Shown one piece after another: positions 53,052 to 62,759 of a stretch of 64,000 nt of DNA. The notes under the pieces were generated by a model. The model was given only the letters and a program-made list of their open reading frames with translations, was not told the DNA's origin and did no database searches. Position 1 is the first letter of the stretch; each line of letters opens with the position of its first letter. Position numbers and translations under genes: made by a program. Source of the DNA: Sphingopyxis sp. MSC1_008 (lineage in GTDB: Bacteria; Pseudomonadota; Alphaproteobacteria; Sphingomonadales; Sphingomonadaceae). The DNA is taken from the NCBI RefSeq assembly GCF_023197165.1, contig NZ_JALPRD010000006.1:62001-126000 (forward strand), given 5' to 3'.

Positions 53052-53141
53052 GACTGCCTTTCCGTCTCCCCCTCCGTCCGGCCCCACCTGCATCGTGGCA
53101 TTTCCGCACCACTGGCAAGCAAAAAGCGACGGAGTCATATT

Positions 53142-53157
53142 CCAAGTTGAAACTTGG
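53142..53157. promoter_or_regulatory. Palindromic operator between TetR gene and TonB receptor
   Basis: CCAAGTT-GA-AACTTGG is a perfect 7-bp inverted repeat in the 204-bp divergent gap. An overlapping TGAAAC / GTTTCA pair extends to about 53168. The position fits a TetR operator serving both genes. Confidence 0.55.
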
Positions 53158-53255
53158 TTCATGTTTCATTATTGGATGCGGCGCGGCTTGGCAAGCACCG
53201 GCCCAAGAAAAGCAAACAGGGTGGCGAGGGGTCACCCGCCACATGGGAGAGTCAT

Positions 53256-55619
53256 ATGCGTCCTTTCGCCAGCCCGCTGCGTCGTGCCATCCTTGCCACC
53301 AGCGCGCTTTCCATGATCGCCTTCGCGCCTCCCGTCTTCGCACAGGAAGAGGGCGCGAGCACCGACACCAGCGATGGCGACATTGTCGTCACCGCCCGCC
53401 GCCGCGAAGAATCGCTGCTCGATGTGCCGATTGCGGTCACTGCCTATTCTGGCGCGGCATTGGAACAATCGGGTGCGTCCGACATCACCGCCATTTCCGA
53501 CACGACCCCCAACGTCACGCTGGAAAATTCGCGCGCGACCAACTCGACGCTCACCGCATTCATTCGCGGCGTTGGCCAGCAGGATCCGGTGGGCGGGTTC
53601 GAGGCGGGTGTCGGCATCTATCTCGACGACGTCTATCTCAATCGTCCGCAGGCCGCGGTTCTCGATATCTATGATGTCGAACGGATCGAGATTCTGCGCG
53701 GCCCGCAAGGCACGCTTTACGGCCGCAACACGATCGGCGGCGCGGTCAAATATGTCACCAAGACGCTGCCGCAGGACTTTTCGCTGAAGATGCGTGCGAC
53801 TTATGGCACCTATGACCAGGCCGAAGGCGTGATCACCGCCAGCGCGCCGATCGGGGATCTGCTTCGCGTCGGCGGATCGCTTGCGCGCTTGTCGCGCGGC
53901 GGCTTTGGCAAGAATCTGACGACCGGGCTCGACAATTATAACAAGGATATCTGGGCGGGACGGGGCACCGTCGAACTGGGCGGCTATGGCGAACCGGTCC
54001 TGATCCGCATTTCGGGCGACTATACCAAGGACAAGTCGCAGCCGCGCGGCGGCCATCGCCTGATCCGCAGCCTCCAGACCGGCACCCCCGTGCTCGACGA
54101 TGTCTATGATACCCGCGGCGGCCTCGTCACGCCCAAGCAGGATATCGAGGCTTATGGTCTGGCGATGAATGTTTCGGCCGAACTGTCGGACACGATCACG
54201 GTGCGCAGCATCAGCGCCTGGCGCAAGGACACCAGTTTCGGCCCCATCGATTTCGACGCGCTGCCGGCCGTGGACGTTGACGTTCCGGGCATCTACAAGA
54301 ATGAGCAGCTCAGCCAGGAATTCCAGCTGCTTTACGAAAGCGACCGGCTGAACGGTCTGGTCGGATTTTACTATCTCGATGCGTCGGCCATCACCAATTT
54401 CGACGTGCTGCTCTATACCACGGGCAATCTGCTCGGCTTCCCGCAGTTTTCATCTTACACCGCAGGAACGGTGAAGACCGACACTTGGTCTGTCTTCGGT
54501 GATTTCACCTACGACATAACCGACCAGCTTTCGATCTCGCTGGGCGGTCGCTACACGTCGGACGTCCGCGATGCGCGCATCTTGAAGCAACGCCGCATCC
54601 TCGGCCCCGACCCCCAGCTCGGTGGTAATGCGCCCATCGCGCTGGTCACCGATTCCGATTTCAAGGGATCGCGCAAGTTCACCAAATTCACCCCGCGCGC
54701 CTCGATTTCGTTCAAGCCGACCGACGATCATCTGATCTACGCGTCCTATTCGAGCGGCTTCAAGGGCGGCGGTTTCGATCCGCGCGGCAACTCCACCGGC
54801 GCGCCGGACACCAACCGCGACGGCGTGCGCAGCTATGACGAGATTTTCAGCTTCCTGACCTTCGATCCCGAAACGGTCGACAGCTACGAAATCGGATACA
54901 AGGGGTCGCTGGCCGATGGCCGGTTGCGCCTGGCTGTCACGGGCTTCCGCGCCGATTACAAGGATGTGCAAATCCCGGGCTCGGTCGGCGTCGACAACAA
55001 TGGCGACGGCGTGTTCGAAACCTTCGCGGGGATCACCACCAACGCCTCGAAGGCCCGCCTGCAGGGGGTAGAAGTCGAAAGCTCCGCCACGCTGGCGCGC
55101 GATTTCGCCGGAGACGGATCGGCGATCAATCTGGCGGGTACGCTTGGCTATATCGATGGAAAATATCGGTCGTTCATCAACAATCTGGGCGTCGATGTTG
55201 CCGATTTCCGGCGCATCCAGAACACGCCAAAATGGACGGCGTCGGGCACGCTTTCCGGGCAGTTCCCGGGCTTCTCGGGCTCGATCAACGCGTCGACCAC
55301 GCTGTCCTATCGCAGCAAGACCACCCAGTTCGAAACCCCCAGCCCGTTCCTCGATCAGAAGGGCTATGCGTTGTGGGATGCGAATCTGGTCTGGTCGTCG
55401 AGCGATGACAGCTTCTCGATCGGCCTTCATGCCAAAAACATCCTGGACAAGCAGTATAAGACGTCGGGCTATCAATTCGTCGCGGTCAATCCGACGACGG
55501 GTGCGCCCATCCTGACTCAGGCTGGCAACGTCACGCCTGCCCTTGGGCAGGAAGGCGTGCTCACCGCCTTCTACGGCAACCCGCGACAGGTCTTTGTCAC
55601 CGGCACCGTCAAATTCTGA
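53256..55619 (+). CDS. TonB-dependent receptor
   Basis: A 787-aa outer-membrane receptor with a signal peptide (residues 1-29, cut after VFA or FAQ), TonB-box-like DIVVTARRREESLLDVPIAV, plug motif RIEILRGPQGTLYGRNTIGG and a barrel ending in VFVTGTVKF, the usual C-terminal Phe. It is of the class found in sphingomonad catabolic loci and siderophore uptake; the ligand is unknown. ATG 53256 follows GGGAGAG. It is divergent from the TetR gene and followed by a terminator. Confidence 0.92.
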   Translation: MRPFASPLRRAILATSALSMIAFAPPVFAQEEGASTDTSDGDIVVTARRREESLLDVPIAVTAYSGAALEQSGASDITAISDTTPNVTLENSRATNSTLTAFIRGVGQQDPVGGFEAGVGIYLDDVYLNRPQAAVLDIYDVERIEILRGPQGTLYGRNTIGGAVKYVTKTLPQDFSLKMRATYGTYDQAEGVITASAPIGDLLRVGGSLARLSRGGFGKNLTTGLDNYNKDIWAGRGTVELGGYGEPVLIRISGDYTKDKSQPRGGHRLIRSLQTGTPVLDDVYDTRGGLVTPKQDIEAYGLAMNVSAELSDTITVRSISAWRKDTSFGPIDFDALPAVDVDVPGIYKNEQLSQEFQLLYESDRLNGLVGFYYLDASAITNFDVLLYTTGNLLGFPQFSSYTAGTVKTDTWSVFGDFTYDITDQLSISLGGRYTSDVRDARILKQRRILGPDPQLGGNAPIALVTDSDFKGSRKFTKFTPRASISFKPTDDHLIYASYSSGFKGGGFDPRGNSTGAPDTNRDGVRSYDEIFSFLTFDPETVDSYEIGYKGSLADGRLRLAVTGFRADYKDVQIPGSVGVDNNGDGVFETFAGITTNASKARLQGVEVESSATLARDFAGDGSAINLAGTLGYIDGKYRSFINNLGVDVADFRRIQNTPKWTASGTLSGQFPGFSGSINASTTLSYRSKTTQFETPSPFLDQKGYALWDANLVWSSSDDSFSIGLHAKNILDKQYKTSGYQFVAVNPTTGAPILTQAGNVTPALGQEGVLTAFYGNPRQVFVTGTVKF

Positions 55620-55637
55620 TCTTCGGATAAGGGGGAG

Positions 55638-55668
55638 AAAGGGGCGTCCGTCGCGGCGCCCCTTTTTC
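55638..55668 (+). terminator. Rho-independent terminator after TonB receptor
   Basis: AAAGGGGCG and CGCCCCTTT pair around a 10-nt loop, and the 3' arm runs on into TTTTT. It lies 19 bp after the stop. Confidence 0.85.
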
Positions 55669-56801
55669 TATGGCGTGAGCGGCGGTGCCCCCGTCGCGGC
55701 GACCATGCGCTCGCCGTCGATGACGATCGGGCTCGCGACGCCGTCGATCGACGCCCCCTCGGGGCGGAAACGCATCCCGCGCGCCTGCACCTGCGGATCG
55801 GCGAACACTTGGGCAAGGTCGTTGATCGGTCCTGCCGGCACCCCCTCGGCCTCGAGCGCGAGCGACAAGGGCTGCGCGTCCCACCCGGCGATCTTTGCCG
55901 CGAGTAGCGGGATCAGCTCGGCGCGGTTCGCGAGCCGCGCGGCATTGTTCGCGAAACGCGGATCGTCGGCCCATTCGGGCACGCCCAATATGCCGCAGAG
56001 CCTCTGATACTGCCCGTCGTTGCCGACCGCGATCACCAGCTGACCGTCGGCGGTCGCAAACACCTGATAAGGAACGACATTGACGTGGGCGTTGCCCATT
56101 CGCTTCGGCACCACGCCGCTTGCCAGATAATTGGCCGCCTGGTTCGCCAGCACCGCGACCTGGCTGTCGAGCAGCGCCATATCGACATGTGCGCCCCCGC
56201 CCTTGTCATCGCCCGCGACGTCACGACGTCGCAGCGTGGCGAGGATCGCCACCGCCGAATACATGCCGGTGAAGATATCGGCATAGGCGATCCCCGCCTT
56301 TTGCGGCGCGCCGTCGGGCTCACCGGTCAGCGACATGAAACCGCTCATCGCCTGGACGATATAATCATAGCCCGCGCGGTGCGCATAAGGCCCGGTCTGT
56401 CCGAAACCGGTGATCGAGCAGACGACCAGCCGCGGAAAATCGGCGCGCAGCCGCGCCGGGTCGAGCCCATATTTGACGAGCCCGCCGACCTTGTAATTTT
56501 CGATGACGACATCGGCACCGGCAAGCAGCGCGCGCACTTCGGCCTGCCCCTCGGCGCTCGCGATATCGATCGCGACGCTCCGCTTGCCGCGGTTGCAGCT
56601 GTGATAATAAGCCGCGCCCAAGGCTTCGCCGTCGGCGCCGGTGACGAAGGGCGGGCCCCATTCGCGCGTGTCATCGCCCGCGCCCGGCCGCTCGACCTTG
56701 ATCACTTCGGCGCCAAGGTCGGCGAGCAATTGCCCGCACCACGGCCCAGCGAGCACCCGCGCCAGTTCGACGACGCGGATGCCCTCCAGCGGTTTACGCA
56801 A
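55668..56801 (-). CDS. Family III CoA transferase, probably glutarate CoA-transferase
   Basis: A 377-aa CaiB/BaiF protein: [40 protein letters not shown] and the catalytic Asp in [19 protein letters not shown]. It overlaps a glutaryl-CoA dehydrogenase gene by 8 bp. In mitochondria and many bacteria such a pair activates glutarate with succinyl-CoA and oxidises glutaryl-CoA, hence the inferred role. It is distinct from the copy at 42122. Confidence 0.85.
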   Translation of the reverse strand: MRKPLEGIRVVELARVLAGPWCGQLLADLGAEVIKVERPGAGDDTREWGPPFVTGADGEALGAAYYHSCNRGKRSVAIDIASAEGQAEVRALLAGADVVIENYKVGGLVKYGLDPARLRADFPRLVVCSITGFGQTGPYAHRAGYDYIVQAMSGFMSLTGEPDGAPQKAGIAYADIFTGMYSAVAILATLRRRDVAGDDKGGGAHVDMALLDSQVAVLANQAANYLASGVVPKRMGNAHVNVVPYQVFATADGQLVIAVGNDGQYQRLCGILGVPEWADDPRFANNAARLANRAELIPLLAAKIAGWDAQPLSLALEAEGVPAGPINDLAQVFADPQVQARGMRFRPEGASIDGVASPIVIDGERMVAATGAPPLTP

Positions 56802-57996
56802 AAGCCGAAATACCCGTGATCGCGCGGCCGAGGATCAGCGCATGAACGTCGTGCGTGCCCTCATAGGTGTTCACCGTCTCGAGGTTCACCGCGTGGCGGA
56901 TCACATGATAGTCGGCCGAAATGCCGTTGCCACCGTGCATATCGCGCGCGACGCGGGCGATATCGAGCGCCTTGCCGCAATTGTTGCGCTTGAGCAGGCT
57001 GATCGCGTCGGGAATCAGGCGCCCCTCGTCGATCAACCGCCCGACGCGCAATGCGGTCTGGAGTCCCAGCGCGATCTCGGTGAGCATGTTTGCGAGCTTC
57101 AGCTGCACGATCTGGTTCGCTGCCAGCGGCCGCCCGAACTGCTTGCGCTCGCCGGTATAATTGCGCGCCGCTTCATAGCAGAATTCGGCCGCACCCATCG
57201 CGCCCCAGCCGATGCCGTAACGCGCGCGGTTGAGACAGCCGAACGGGCCTTTGAGTCCCGAAACATGCGGCAACAGCGCATCTTCGCCGACCTCGACCCC
57301 GTTCATCACGATCTCGCCGGTGACCGAGGCGCGAAGGCTGACCTTGCCCTCGATCTTCGGCGCCGACAGGCCCTTCATCCCCTTTTCGAGCACGAAGCCG
57401 CGGATCGCGCCGTCGTGCGCCTCCGACTTCGCCCACACGACGAAGACATCGGCGATCGGCGAGTTGGTGATCCACATTTTCGCGCCCTTGAGGCGGTAGC
57501 CACCCTCGATCTTCTCGGCGCGCGTGCGCATCCCGCCGGGGTCGCTGCCCGCATCGGGCTCGGTCAGGCCGAAGCAACCGACGAGTTCGCCCGAGGTCAG
57601 CCCGGGCAGATATTTCCGCTTCTGTTCCTCGCTGCCATAGGCGTTGATCGGATGGATCACGAGCGAGCTTTGCACCGAGCAGGCCGAGCGATAACCCGAA
57701 TCGACGCGCTCGACTTCGCGCGCAATCAGCCCGTAGCTGACATAGTTGAGACCGGCGCCGCCATATTCGGGGTCGATCGTCGCGCCGAGCAGCCCGAGCG
57801 CACCCATTTCGGACATGATCTCGCGGTCGAAGCGTTCGTCGAGAAACGCCGAGGTGACGCGCGGCAACAGCGCATCGGTCGCATAGGACCGCGCGGTATC
57901 GCGGACCATTCGCTCCTCTTCGCTGAGTTCGGCGTCGAGCTGGAGGGGATCGAGCGGGTCGAGCGCTTCGATGCGCTGCGGATCGGCGAGGGCCAT
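56794..57996 (-). CDS. gcdH: Glutaryl-CoA dehydrogenase
   Basis: A 400-aa FAD enzyme that oxidises and decarboxylates glutaryl-CoA to crotonyl-CoA in lysine and tryptophan breakdown. [40 protein letters not shown] and the C-terminal [20 protein letters not shown] (with the catalytic Glu) are specific to this subfamily. The neighbouring CoA transferase supports the call. Confidence 0.93.
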   Translation of the reverse strand: MALADPQRIEALDPLDPLQLDAELSEEERMVRDTARSYATDALLPRVTSAFLDERFDREIMSEMGALGLLGATIDPEYGGAGLNYVSYGLIAREVERVDSGYRSACSVQSSLVIHPINAYGSEEQKRKYLPGLTSGELVGCFGLTEPDAGSDPGGMRTRAEKIEGGYRLKGAKMWITNSPIADVFVVWAKSEAHDGAIRGFVLEKGMKGLSAPKIEGKVSLRASVTGEIVMNGVEVGEDALLPHVSGLKGPFGCLNRARYGIGWGAMGAAEFCYEAARNYTGERKQFGRPLAANQIVQLKLANMLTEIALGLQTALRVGRLIDEGRLIPDAISLLKRNNCGKALDIARVARDMHGGNGISADYHVIRHAVNLETVNTYEGTHDVHALILGRAITGISAFA

Positions 57997-58021
57997 GGAA
58001 CGGGCTTTCTCTCTAAAGGGC

Positions 58022-58046
58022 GCGCAGCCCTCTAGAGGGTTTGCGC
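58022..58046 (-). terminator. Hairpin ending the hem unit
   Basis: GCGCA/TGCGC and the palindrome CCCTCTAGAGGG (58028-58039) form a stem directly after the reverse-strand stop at 58047, followed by a short CCCTTT. It separates the hemC-hemD unit from gcdH. Confidence 0.55.
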
Positions 58047-58943
58047 CTACGGGGTCTGTTCGGCCGGTTTGCGGGCCAGCGCGGCAAGGGGGCTGTCGCG
58101 CGGCTCCAATATCGCCGCCGTCTCGATCAGGTCAAGCGCGCGCCGCGCTTCGTGATAGCGCCGCGCATCGATCAGCCACTCGCTCGCGACCTCCGACCCG
58201 GGCATCGCCTCGACCTCGGCGATCGCGAGATCGGCCTGCCCGGCCGCAAGGTAGCGCCGCGCGCGATCGAGCCGTTCGGAGGCGCGCGGCGACTGCGTTC
58301 CCGCGGCGCGCACCACGAACAATTCGCCGAGCTCGCGGCGCAGCCCCGTCCACAGGCTGCCGCCTCCGTCGCCGCCGCGCCCGACAAGCTGCGGCCCCAT
58401 CGCATCGAGTTCGGCGCGCAGCTGTTCGAGCGTCACCGGATCGCGCGACGTATCAATGATCGTCTTGACGGCGTTGGGCTGGTCGTCGCCAAAGCGAAGC
58501 CGCAGCTGCGCGTCGAGATAGCCCAATGACAGCCCGCGATCGAGCGCGCGGCGCACCGCAAAGGCGACGAGCAGCCCCTCGGCGCGCGACGCATTGCCCG
58601 ACGCCGATTCGGCTTCGAGCGTAATCCGCGACAGCCGTTGTTCGAGTTCGGCGACGCGCGCCGCGAGCGCGTTGGCGCCGTCGATCGGCGCGACCATCAG
58701 CGGCGGCGCATTGGCCCCGCTTTTTGCCGCAAGCGGATTGGCCGCCCCGGCGGGCGCCGCGACCATTTTCTCCGCGGGTGGTACATTCATGCCCGTCAGC
58801 CAGCGATTCACAGCCCATCCGCCGCCGGCGATACCGATCAGAAGCAGCAGGAAGGCACCGATGGCGAGAGCGCGAAACGATAGTCCCCTTTCGGGTACTG
58901 CCTCGTCCGCCGACGAGGACGTGTCGATGCTGTCGATTGCCAT
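58047..58943 (-). CDS. Membrane coiled-coil protein of the hem cluster (mitofilin-like)
   Basis: A 298-aa protein with one N-terminal transmembrane helix (about residues 25-46), then an extracytoplasmic part with a coiled-coil stretch ([20 protein letters not shown]) and a helical repeat C-terminus. It resembles the mitofilin-like/HemX proteins found after hemD in alphaproteobacteria; the function is not defined. ATG 58943 is chosen; the frame to 59132 overlaps hemD. Confidence 0.75.
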   Translation of the reverse strand: MAIDSIDTSSSADEAVPERGLSFRALAIGAFLLLLIGIAGGGWAVNRWLTGMNVPPAEKMVAAPAGAANPLAAKSGANAPPLMVAPIDGANALAARVAELEQRLSRITLEAESASGNASRAEGLLVAFAVRRALDRGLSLGYLDAQLRLRFGDDQPNAVKTIIDTSRDPVTLEQLRAELDAMGPQLVGRGGDGGGSLWTGLRRELGELFVVRAAGTQSPRASERLDRARRYLAAGQADLAIAEVEAMPGSEVASEWLIDARRYHEARRALDLIETAAILEPRDSPLAALARKPAEQTP

Positions 58944-58962
58944 GTTTCTCTTTCGAACGACC

Positions 58963-59652
58963 CTATTTTGCACCCTTGTGCCACAAAGCACGCGCTTGTG
59001 CCAATATTGCGACATCGTCGGGATGTCCCGCAACGGCGAGATCGCGCCAACCGTCGCCCGCCGAAGCCGCCGCCGCCGGGCTGATCGCGACGAGCGACAG
59101 GTGCGCGCGCGCGCCGCCGACCAGCTGCGCAATGCGCTGGGCAGCGCGCGCCGAATGCGCGAGCAGCGTCGCGGGGGCGGCGATCAACGCTTCCCATTCG
59201 GCCGGGACCGGGGCGGGATCGACGGCATAGCAGGGCAGCGCCGTAATCATCGCCCCCCGTGCGTCGAATTCCGACCGGTCGCGGCCGCAAAGCCACAGAA
59301 TATTGCGGATATTCCCTGACGTCATATCGTCAAGAAGCCGCTGCGCACCCGACGATCCGGTCATCGCCACCGTCAGGCCCGCGGCCTCGGCCGCGCGCGC
59401 GGTCGCTGCGCCGACGGCATAGACGGGCAGCGACGCCAGCCCAGCCAGCCCGCGCCCCGCCAGCCTTGCGGCAAAGGCGCTGGTCAGCAGCAGCGCGTCG
59501 AAATTTCCGGGATCGGGCGGGCACCAATCGATCGCGCGTGCGGCAAAAAGCGGCATCGCACGGGCGTCGAACCCCATCGCCCGCGCCCGCTCCACCGTCG
59601 CTACGTTGCCCGGCTCGGGCCGCGTGACGATCAGCGGCGGGCCACCGGTCAT
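58963..59652 (-). CDS. hemD: Uroporphyrinogen-III synthase
   Basis: A 229-aa HemD that closes hydroxymethylbilane into uroporphyrinogen III. The sequence is poorly conserved in this family, but [20 protein letters not shown] at the N-terminus, [12 protein letters not shown] and a C-terminal [13 protein letters not shown] segment agree. It overlaps hemC by 4 bp (ATGA), which supports the assignment. Confidence 0.87.
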   Translation of the reverse strand: MTGGPPLIVTRPEPGNVATVERARAMGFDARAMPLFAARAIDWCPPDPGNFDALLLTSAFAARLAGRGLAGLASLPVYAVGAATARAAEAAGLTVAMTGSSGAQRLLDDMTSGNIRNILWLCGRDRSEFDARGAMITALPCYAVDPAPVPAEWEALIAAPATLLAHSARAAQRIAQLVGGARAHLSLVAISPAAAASAGDGWRDLAVAGHPDDVAILAQARALWHKGAK

Positions 59653-60596
59653 GCCGCGAACAGGCTCCGCACGCTCTCGGGCGCCTCGCCGAGCAGGCGA
59701 TGCGCGAGCGCCGCCGGTGCATCGGAATCGGCAACAAGAATGTGACCGGCGGCATGTTCGGCCCCATCGTCGGAGAAAATCTCCGCATCGAGCTGCAACG
59801 TGCCGTCATCGCGCCAATGCGCATGCGCCGCGACGGGCGAGCGGCAGTCGCCGCCGAGCGCCGCCAGAAACGCGCGCTCGGCCGCGACGGCACGGTGCGT
59901 CGGCGCATGGTCGATCGCCGCCAGCAGCGCGCGCGTTGCCGCGTCGTCGGCGCGGCATTCGATCCCGATCGCACCCTGCGACGCCGCGGGAAGCAGCAGG
60001 CTCGCCTCCTGCACCAAACCGACGTCGTGCATCCCCAGCCGCTCAAGCCCCGCCGCCGCGAGCAAGGTCGCGTCGGCATCGCCGCCCGCAATTTTCGCGA
60101 GCCGCGTCGCGACATTGCCGCGCAGCAGCACGGTTTCGAGGTCGGGACGGATCCGCTTGACCTGCGCCGCGCGGCGCGGACTGCTCGTCCCGAGCCGCGC
60201 ACCCTGCGGCAGGTCGGCGATCGTCGCCGCCGCGATCCCGTCGCGCACCACCAGCCGGTCGCGCGGATCGGCGCGTTCGAGCATCGCGCCGAGGAAAAAG
60301 CGCGCGTCGCGGATCGTTTCGACATCCTTCAGCGAATGGACCGCGATATCGATCGTTCCGGCATCGAGCGCGGCATCGAGCTCGCGCGTCCACAGCGCCT
60401 TGCCGCCTACCTCGGCGAGCGCGCGATCCTGGATCTTGTCGCCCGTCGCGGTCATCGGCACGATTTCGAGCGCCGTCATATCGATGCCATGGCTGGCAAT
60501 CAGCGCGGCGGCCGCCATATGGGCCTGTGCCATCGCGAGCGGCGAAGCGCGGGTGCCGATACGCAGCGGGCTTTCGGGGGTCGGAAGTCTATTCAT
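59649..60596 (-). CDS. hemC: Porphobilinogen deaminase (hydroxymethylbilane synthase)
   Basis: A 315-aa HemC that polymerises four porphobilinogens. [51 protein letters not shown] and the dipyrromethane-binding Cys in [13 protein letters not shown] are clear. ATG 60596 is used; the upstream frame overlaps the divergent tsaD. Only 63 bp separate hemC and tsaD starts. Confidence 0.96.
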   Translation of the reverse strand: MNRLPTPESPLRIGTRASPLAMAQAHMAAAALIASHGIDMTALEIVPMTATGDKIQDRALAEVGGKALWTRELDAALDAGTIDIAVHSLKDVETIRDARFFLGAMLERADPRDRLVVRDGIAAATIADLPQGARLGTSSPRRAAQVKRIRPDLETVLLRGNVATRLAKIAGGDADATLLAAAGLERLGMHDVGLVQEASLLLPAASQGAIGIECRADDAATRALLAAIDHAPTHRAVAAERAFLAALGGDCRSPVAAHAHWRDDGTLQLDAEIFSDDGAEHAAGHILVADSDAPAALAHRLLGEAPESVRSLFAA

Positions 60597-60659
60597 CGTC
60601 CCGCTGCTAGCGCGGGTTGCCCTGCCGATAAAGGGGCGGGTAAAGGAACGCGCAACAAT

Positions 60660-61694
60660 ATGACCCTGATCCTCGGCCTTGAATCGAGCTGCGACGAAAC
60701 CGCGGCAGCGCTCGTCGACAGCGAACGGCGGATTCTGGCGCATCGTGTCGCGGGGCAAGAGGCCGAGCATAGCCCCTATGGCGGGGTCGTTCCCGAGATC
60801 GCGGCGCGCGCGCATGTCGACCGGCTCGCGCCGATCGTCGAGGGCGTGCTCGCCGACGCGGGCGTGTCGCTCGCCGACGTCGACGCGATCGCCGCGACCG
60901 CCGGGCCGGGGCTGATTGGCGGCGTGATGGTCGGGCTCGTCACCGGCAAGGCGCTCGCGCACGCGGCGAACAAGCCGCTGATCGCGGTGAACCATCTCGA
61001 AGGCCATGCGCTGAGCCCGCGCCTCGTCGAACCCGGCCTCGCCTTCCCCTATCTGCTCCTGCTCGTATCGGGCGGCCATTGCCAATTGCTGCTGGTGAAA
61101 GGCGTGGGCGATTACCGCCGCCTCGCCACCACCATCGACGATGCCGCGGGCGAAGCCTTCGACAAGACCGCCAAGCTGCTTGGCCTCGGCTATCCCGGCG
61201 GCCCCGCGGTCGAGCGCGTTGCGAAGGACGGCGATCCGCATGCGGTGCCGCTGCCGCGCCCGCTCGTCGGCAGCGCCGAGCCGCATTTCTCTTTCGCGGG
61301 GCTCAAGAGCGCGGTCGCGCGCGCCGCCGCGTCGGGGGCGCATAGCATCCCCGACCTTGCCGCCTCGTTCCAGCAGGCGGTCGTCGACTGCCTCGTCGAT
61401 CGCAGCCGCATCGCGCTCGCCGCCTGCCCCGATGCGACCGCTTTCGTCGTCGCGGGCGGGGTTGCCGCCAATGGCGCGATTCGCGGCGCGCTCACCGATC
61501 TCGCGGCGCGCTTCGACAAGCCGTTCGTCGCGCCGCCGCTCTGGCTCTGCACCGACAATGGCGCGATGATCGCCTGGGCGGGCGCCGAGCGTTTCGCCGC
61601 CGGCCTCACCGACCCGCTCGACACCGCGGCCCGCCCACGCTGGCCGCTCGACCCCGAAGCCGAAGCCGTGCGCGGCGCCGGAGTGAAAGCATGA
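60660..61694 (+). CDS. tsaD: tRNA threonylcarbamoyladenosine transferase TsaD
   Basis: A 344-aa enzyme installing t6A37 on ANN-decoding tRNAs. [18 protein letters not shown], the metal-binding histidines in [22 protein letters not shown], and [10 protein letters not shown] are diagnostic. ATG 60660 follows AAAGGA at a rather long distance. It overlaps gpsA by 4 bp. Confidence 0.97.
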   Translation: MTLILGLESSCDETAAALVDSERRILAHRVAGQEAEHSPYGGVVPEIAARAHVDRLAPIVEGVLADAGVSLADVDAIAATAGPGLIGGVMVGLVTGKALAHAANKPLIAVNHLEGHALSPRLVEPGLAFPYLLLLVSGGHCQLLLVKGVGDYRRLATTIDDAAGEAFDKTAKLLGLGYPGGPAVERVAKDGDPHAVPLPRPLVGSAEPHFSFAGLKSAVARAAASGAHSIPDLAASFQQAVVDCLVDRSRIALAACPDATAFVVAGGVAANGAIRGALTDLAARFDKPFVAPPLWLCTDNGAMIAWAGAERFAAGLTDPLDTAARPRWPLDPEAEAVRGAGVKA

Positions 61695-62683
61695 CGTCAT
61701 ATTCCAAATTCGGTGTGATCGGCGGCGGCGCATGGGGCACCGCGCTGGCCCAGCTTCTCGCCGCCGATGGCGCGCCCGTCCGCCTCTGGGCGCGCGAGCA
61801 AGACGTCGTTGCAGCGATCAATGCCGAGCACCGCAATCCGGTTTTCCTTCCCGGTGCGACGCTCTCGCCCTCGCTGACAGCGACCGGCAACCTTGCCGAC
61901 ATGGCCGATCTCGACGCGCTGCTTGTCGTCGTGCCCGTACCGTTCCTGCGCTCGGTGCTCGCCGAACTGAAGCCGGGCGATGCGCCGCTGATCTTTTGCA
62001 GCAAGGGCATGGAGGCGGGCAGCTTCGCCTTTCCGATCGACATGGCGCGCGATCTGGCGCCGTCGCGGCCGCATGCCGTGCTCTCCGGCCCGACCTTTGC
62101 GCACGAAGTCGCCGCCGGGCTGCCGACCGCGATCACGCTCGCCGCCGCTGACGCCAATCTCGCCGCCGAAATCGCGCAGGCGCTCGCGCGCCCGCACTTC
62201 CGCCCCTATGTCTCGACCGATGTCATCGGCGCCGAGATCGGCGGTGCGGTCAAGAATATCCTCGCCATCGCGTGCGGCATCGTCGACGGCGCCGGGCTCG
62301 GGCTCAACGCGCGCGCGGCGCTGATCAGCCGCGGCTTTGCCGAAATGACGCGTTTCGGGCTGGCCCGCGGCGCGCAGGCCGAAACGCTTGGCGGGCTCGC
62401 GGGCCTCGGCGACCTCGTCCTCACCTGCACCTCTTCGAATTCGCGCAACTTCGCGCTCGGCCAGGGGCTCGGGCGCGGCGAGCGGGCCGAGGCGCTGATG
62501 GCCGACCGCCGCACCGTCGCCGAGGGTGCGTTCAGTGCGCCCGTCGTTGCCGCCGCGGCGCGCGCCGACGGCATCGACATGCCGATCACCGACACCGTTG
62601 CGCGGTTGGTCGCGGGAGAAACGCGCGTCACCGAAGCCATTCAGGCATTGCTCAGCCGCCCGCTGCGATCCGAAGGGCGATGA
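61691..62683 (+). CDS. gpsA: Glycerol-3-phosphate dehydrogenase [NAD(P)+]
   Basis: A 330-aa enzyme making sn-glycerol 3-phosphate for phospholipids. [20 protein letters not shown] is the NAD-binding motif; [47 protein letters not shown] with the catalytic Lys, and [18 protein letters not shown] are conserved. It is co-translated with tsaD. Confidence 0.97.
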   Translation: MTSYSKFGVIGGGAWGTALAQLLAADGAPVRLWAREQDVVAAINAEHRNPVFLPGATLSPSLTATGNLADMADLDALLVVVPVPFLRSVLAELKPGDAPLIFCSKGMEAGSFAFPIDMARDLAPSRPHAVLSGPTFAHEVAAGLPTAITLAAADANLAAEIAQALARPHFRPYVSTDVIGAEIGGAVKNILAIACGIVDGAGLGLNARAALISRGFAEMTRFGLARGAQAETLGGLAGLGDLVLTCTSSNSRNFALGQGLGRGERAEALMADRRTVAEGAFSAPVVAAAARADGIDMPITDTVARLVAGETRVTEAIQALLSRPLRSEGR

Positions 62684-62759
62684 ATTGCTTCACACAATTG
62701 CCTGCCTCCCTCGCCCGCGCTAAACAGCACGTCAGGGCAAAGCAGAAGGGGCGCCAGGC

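Noticed and set aside
59649-61733. 694-codon frame as a fused HemC protein
   Set aside because: The first half overlaps tsaD on the other strand and has no HemC features; HemC begins at 60596.
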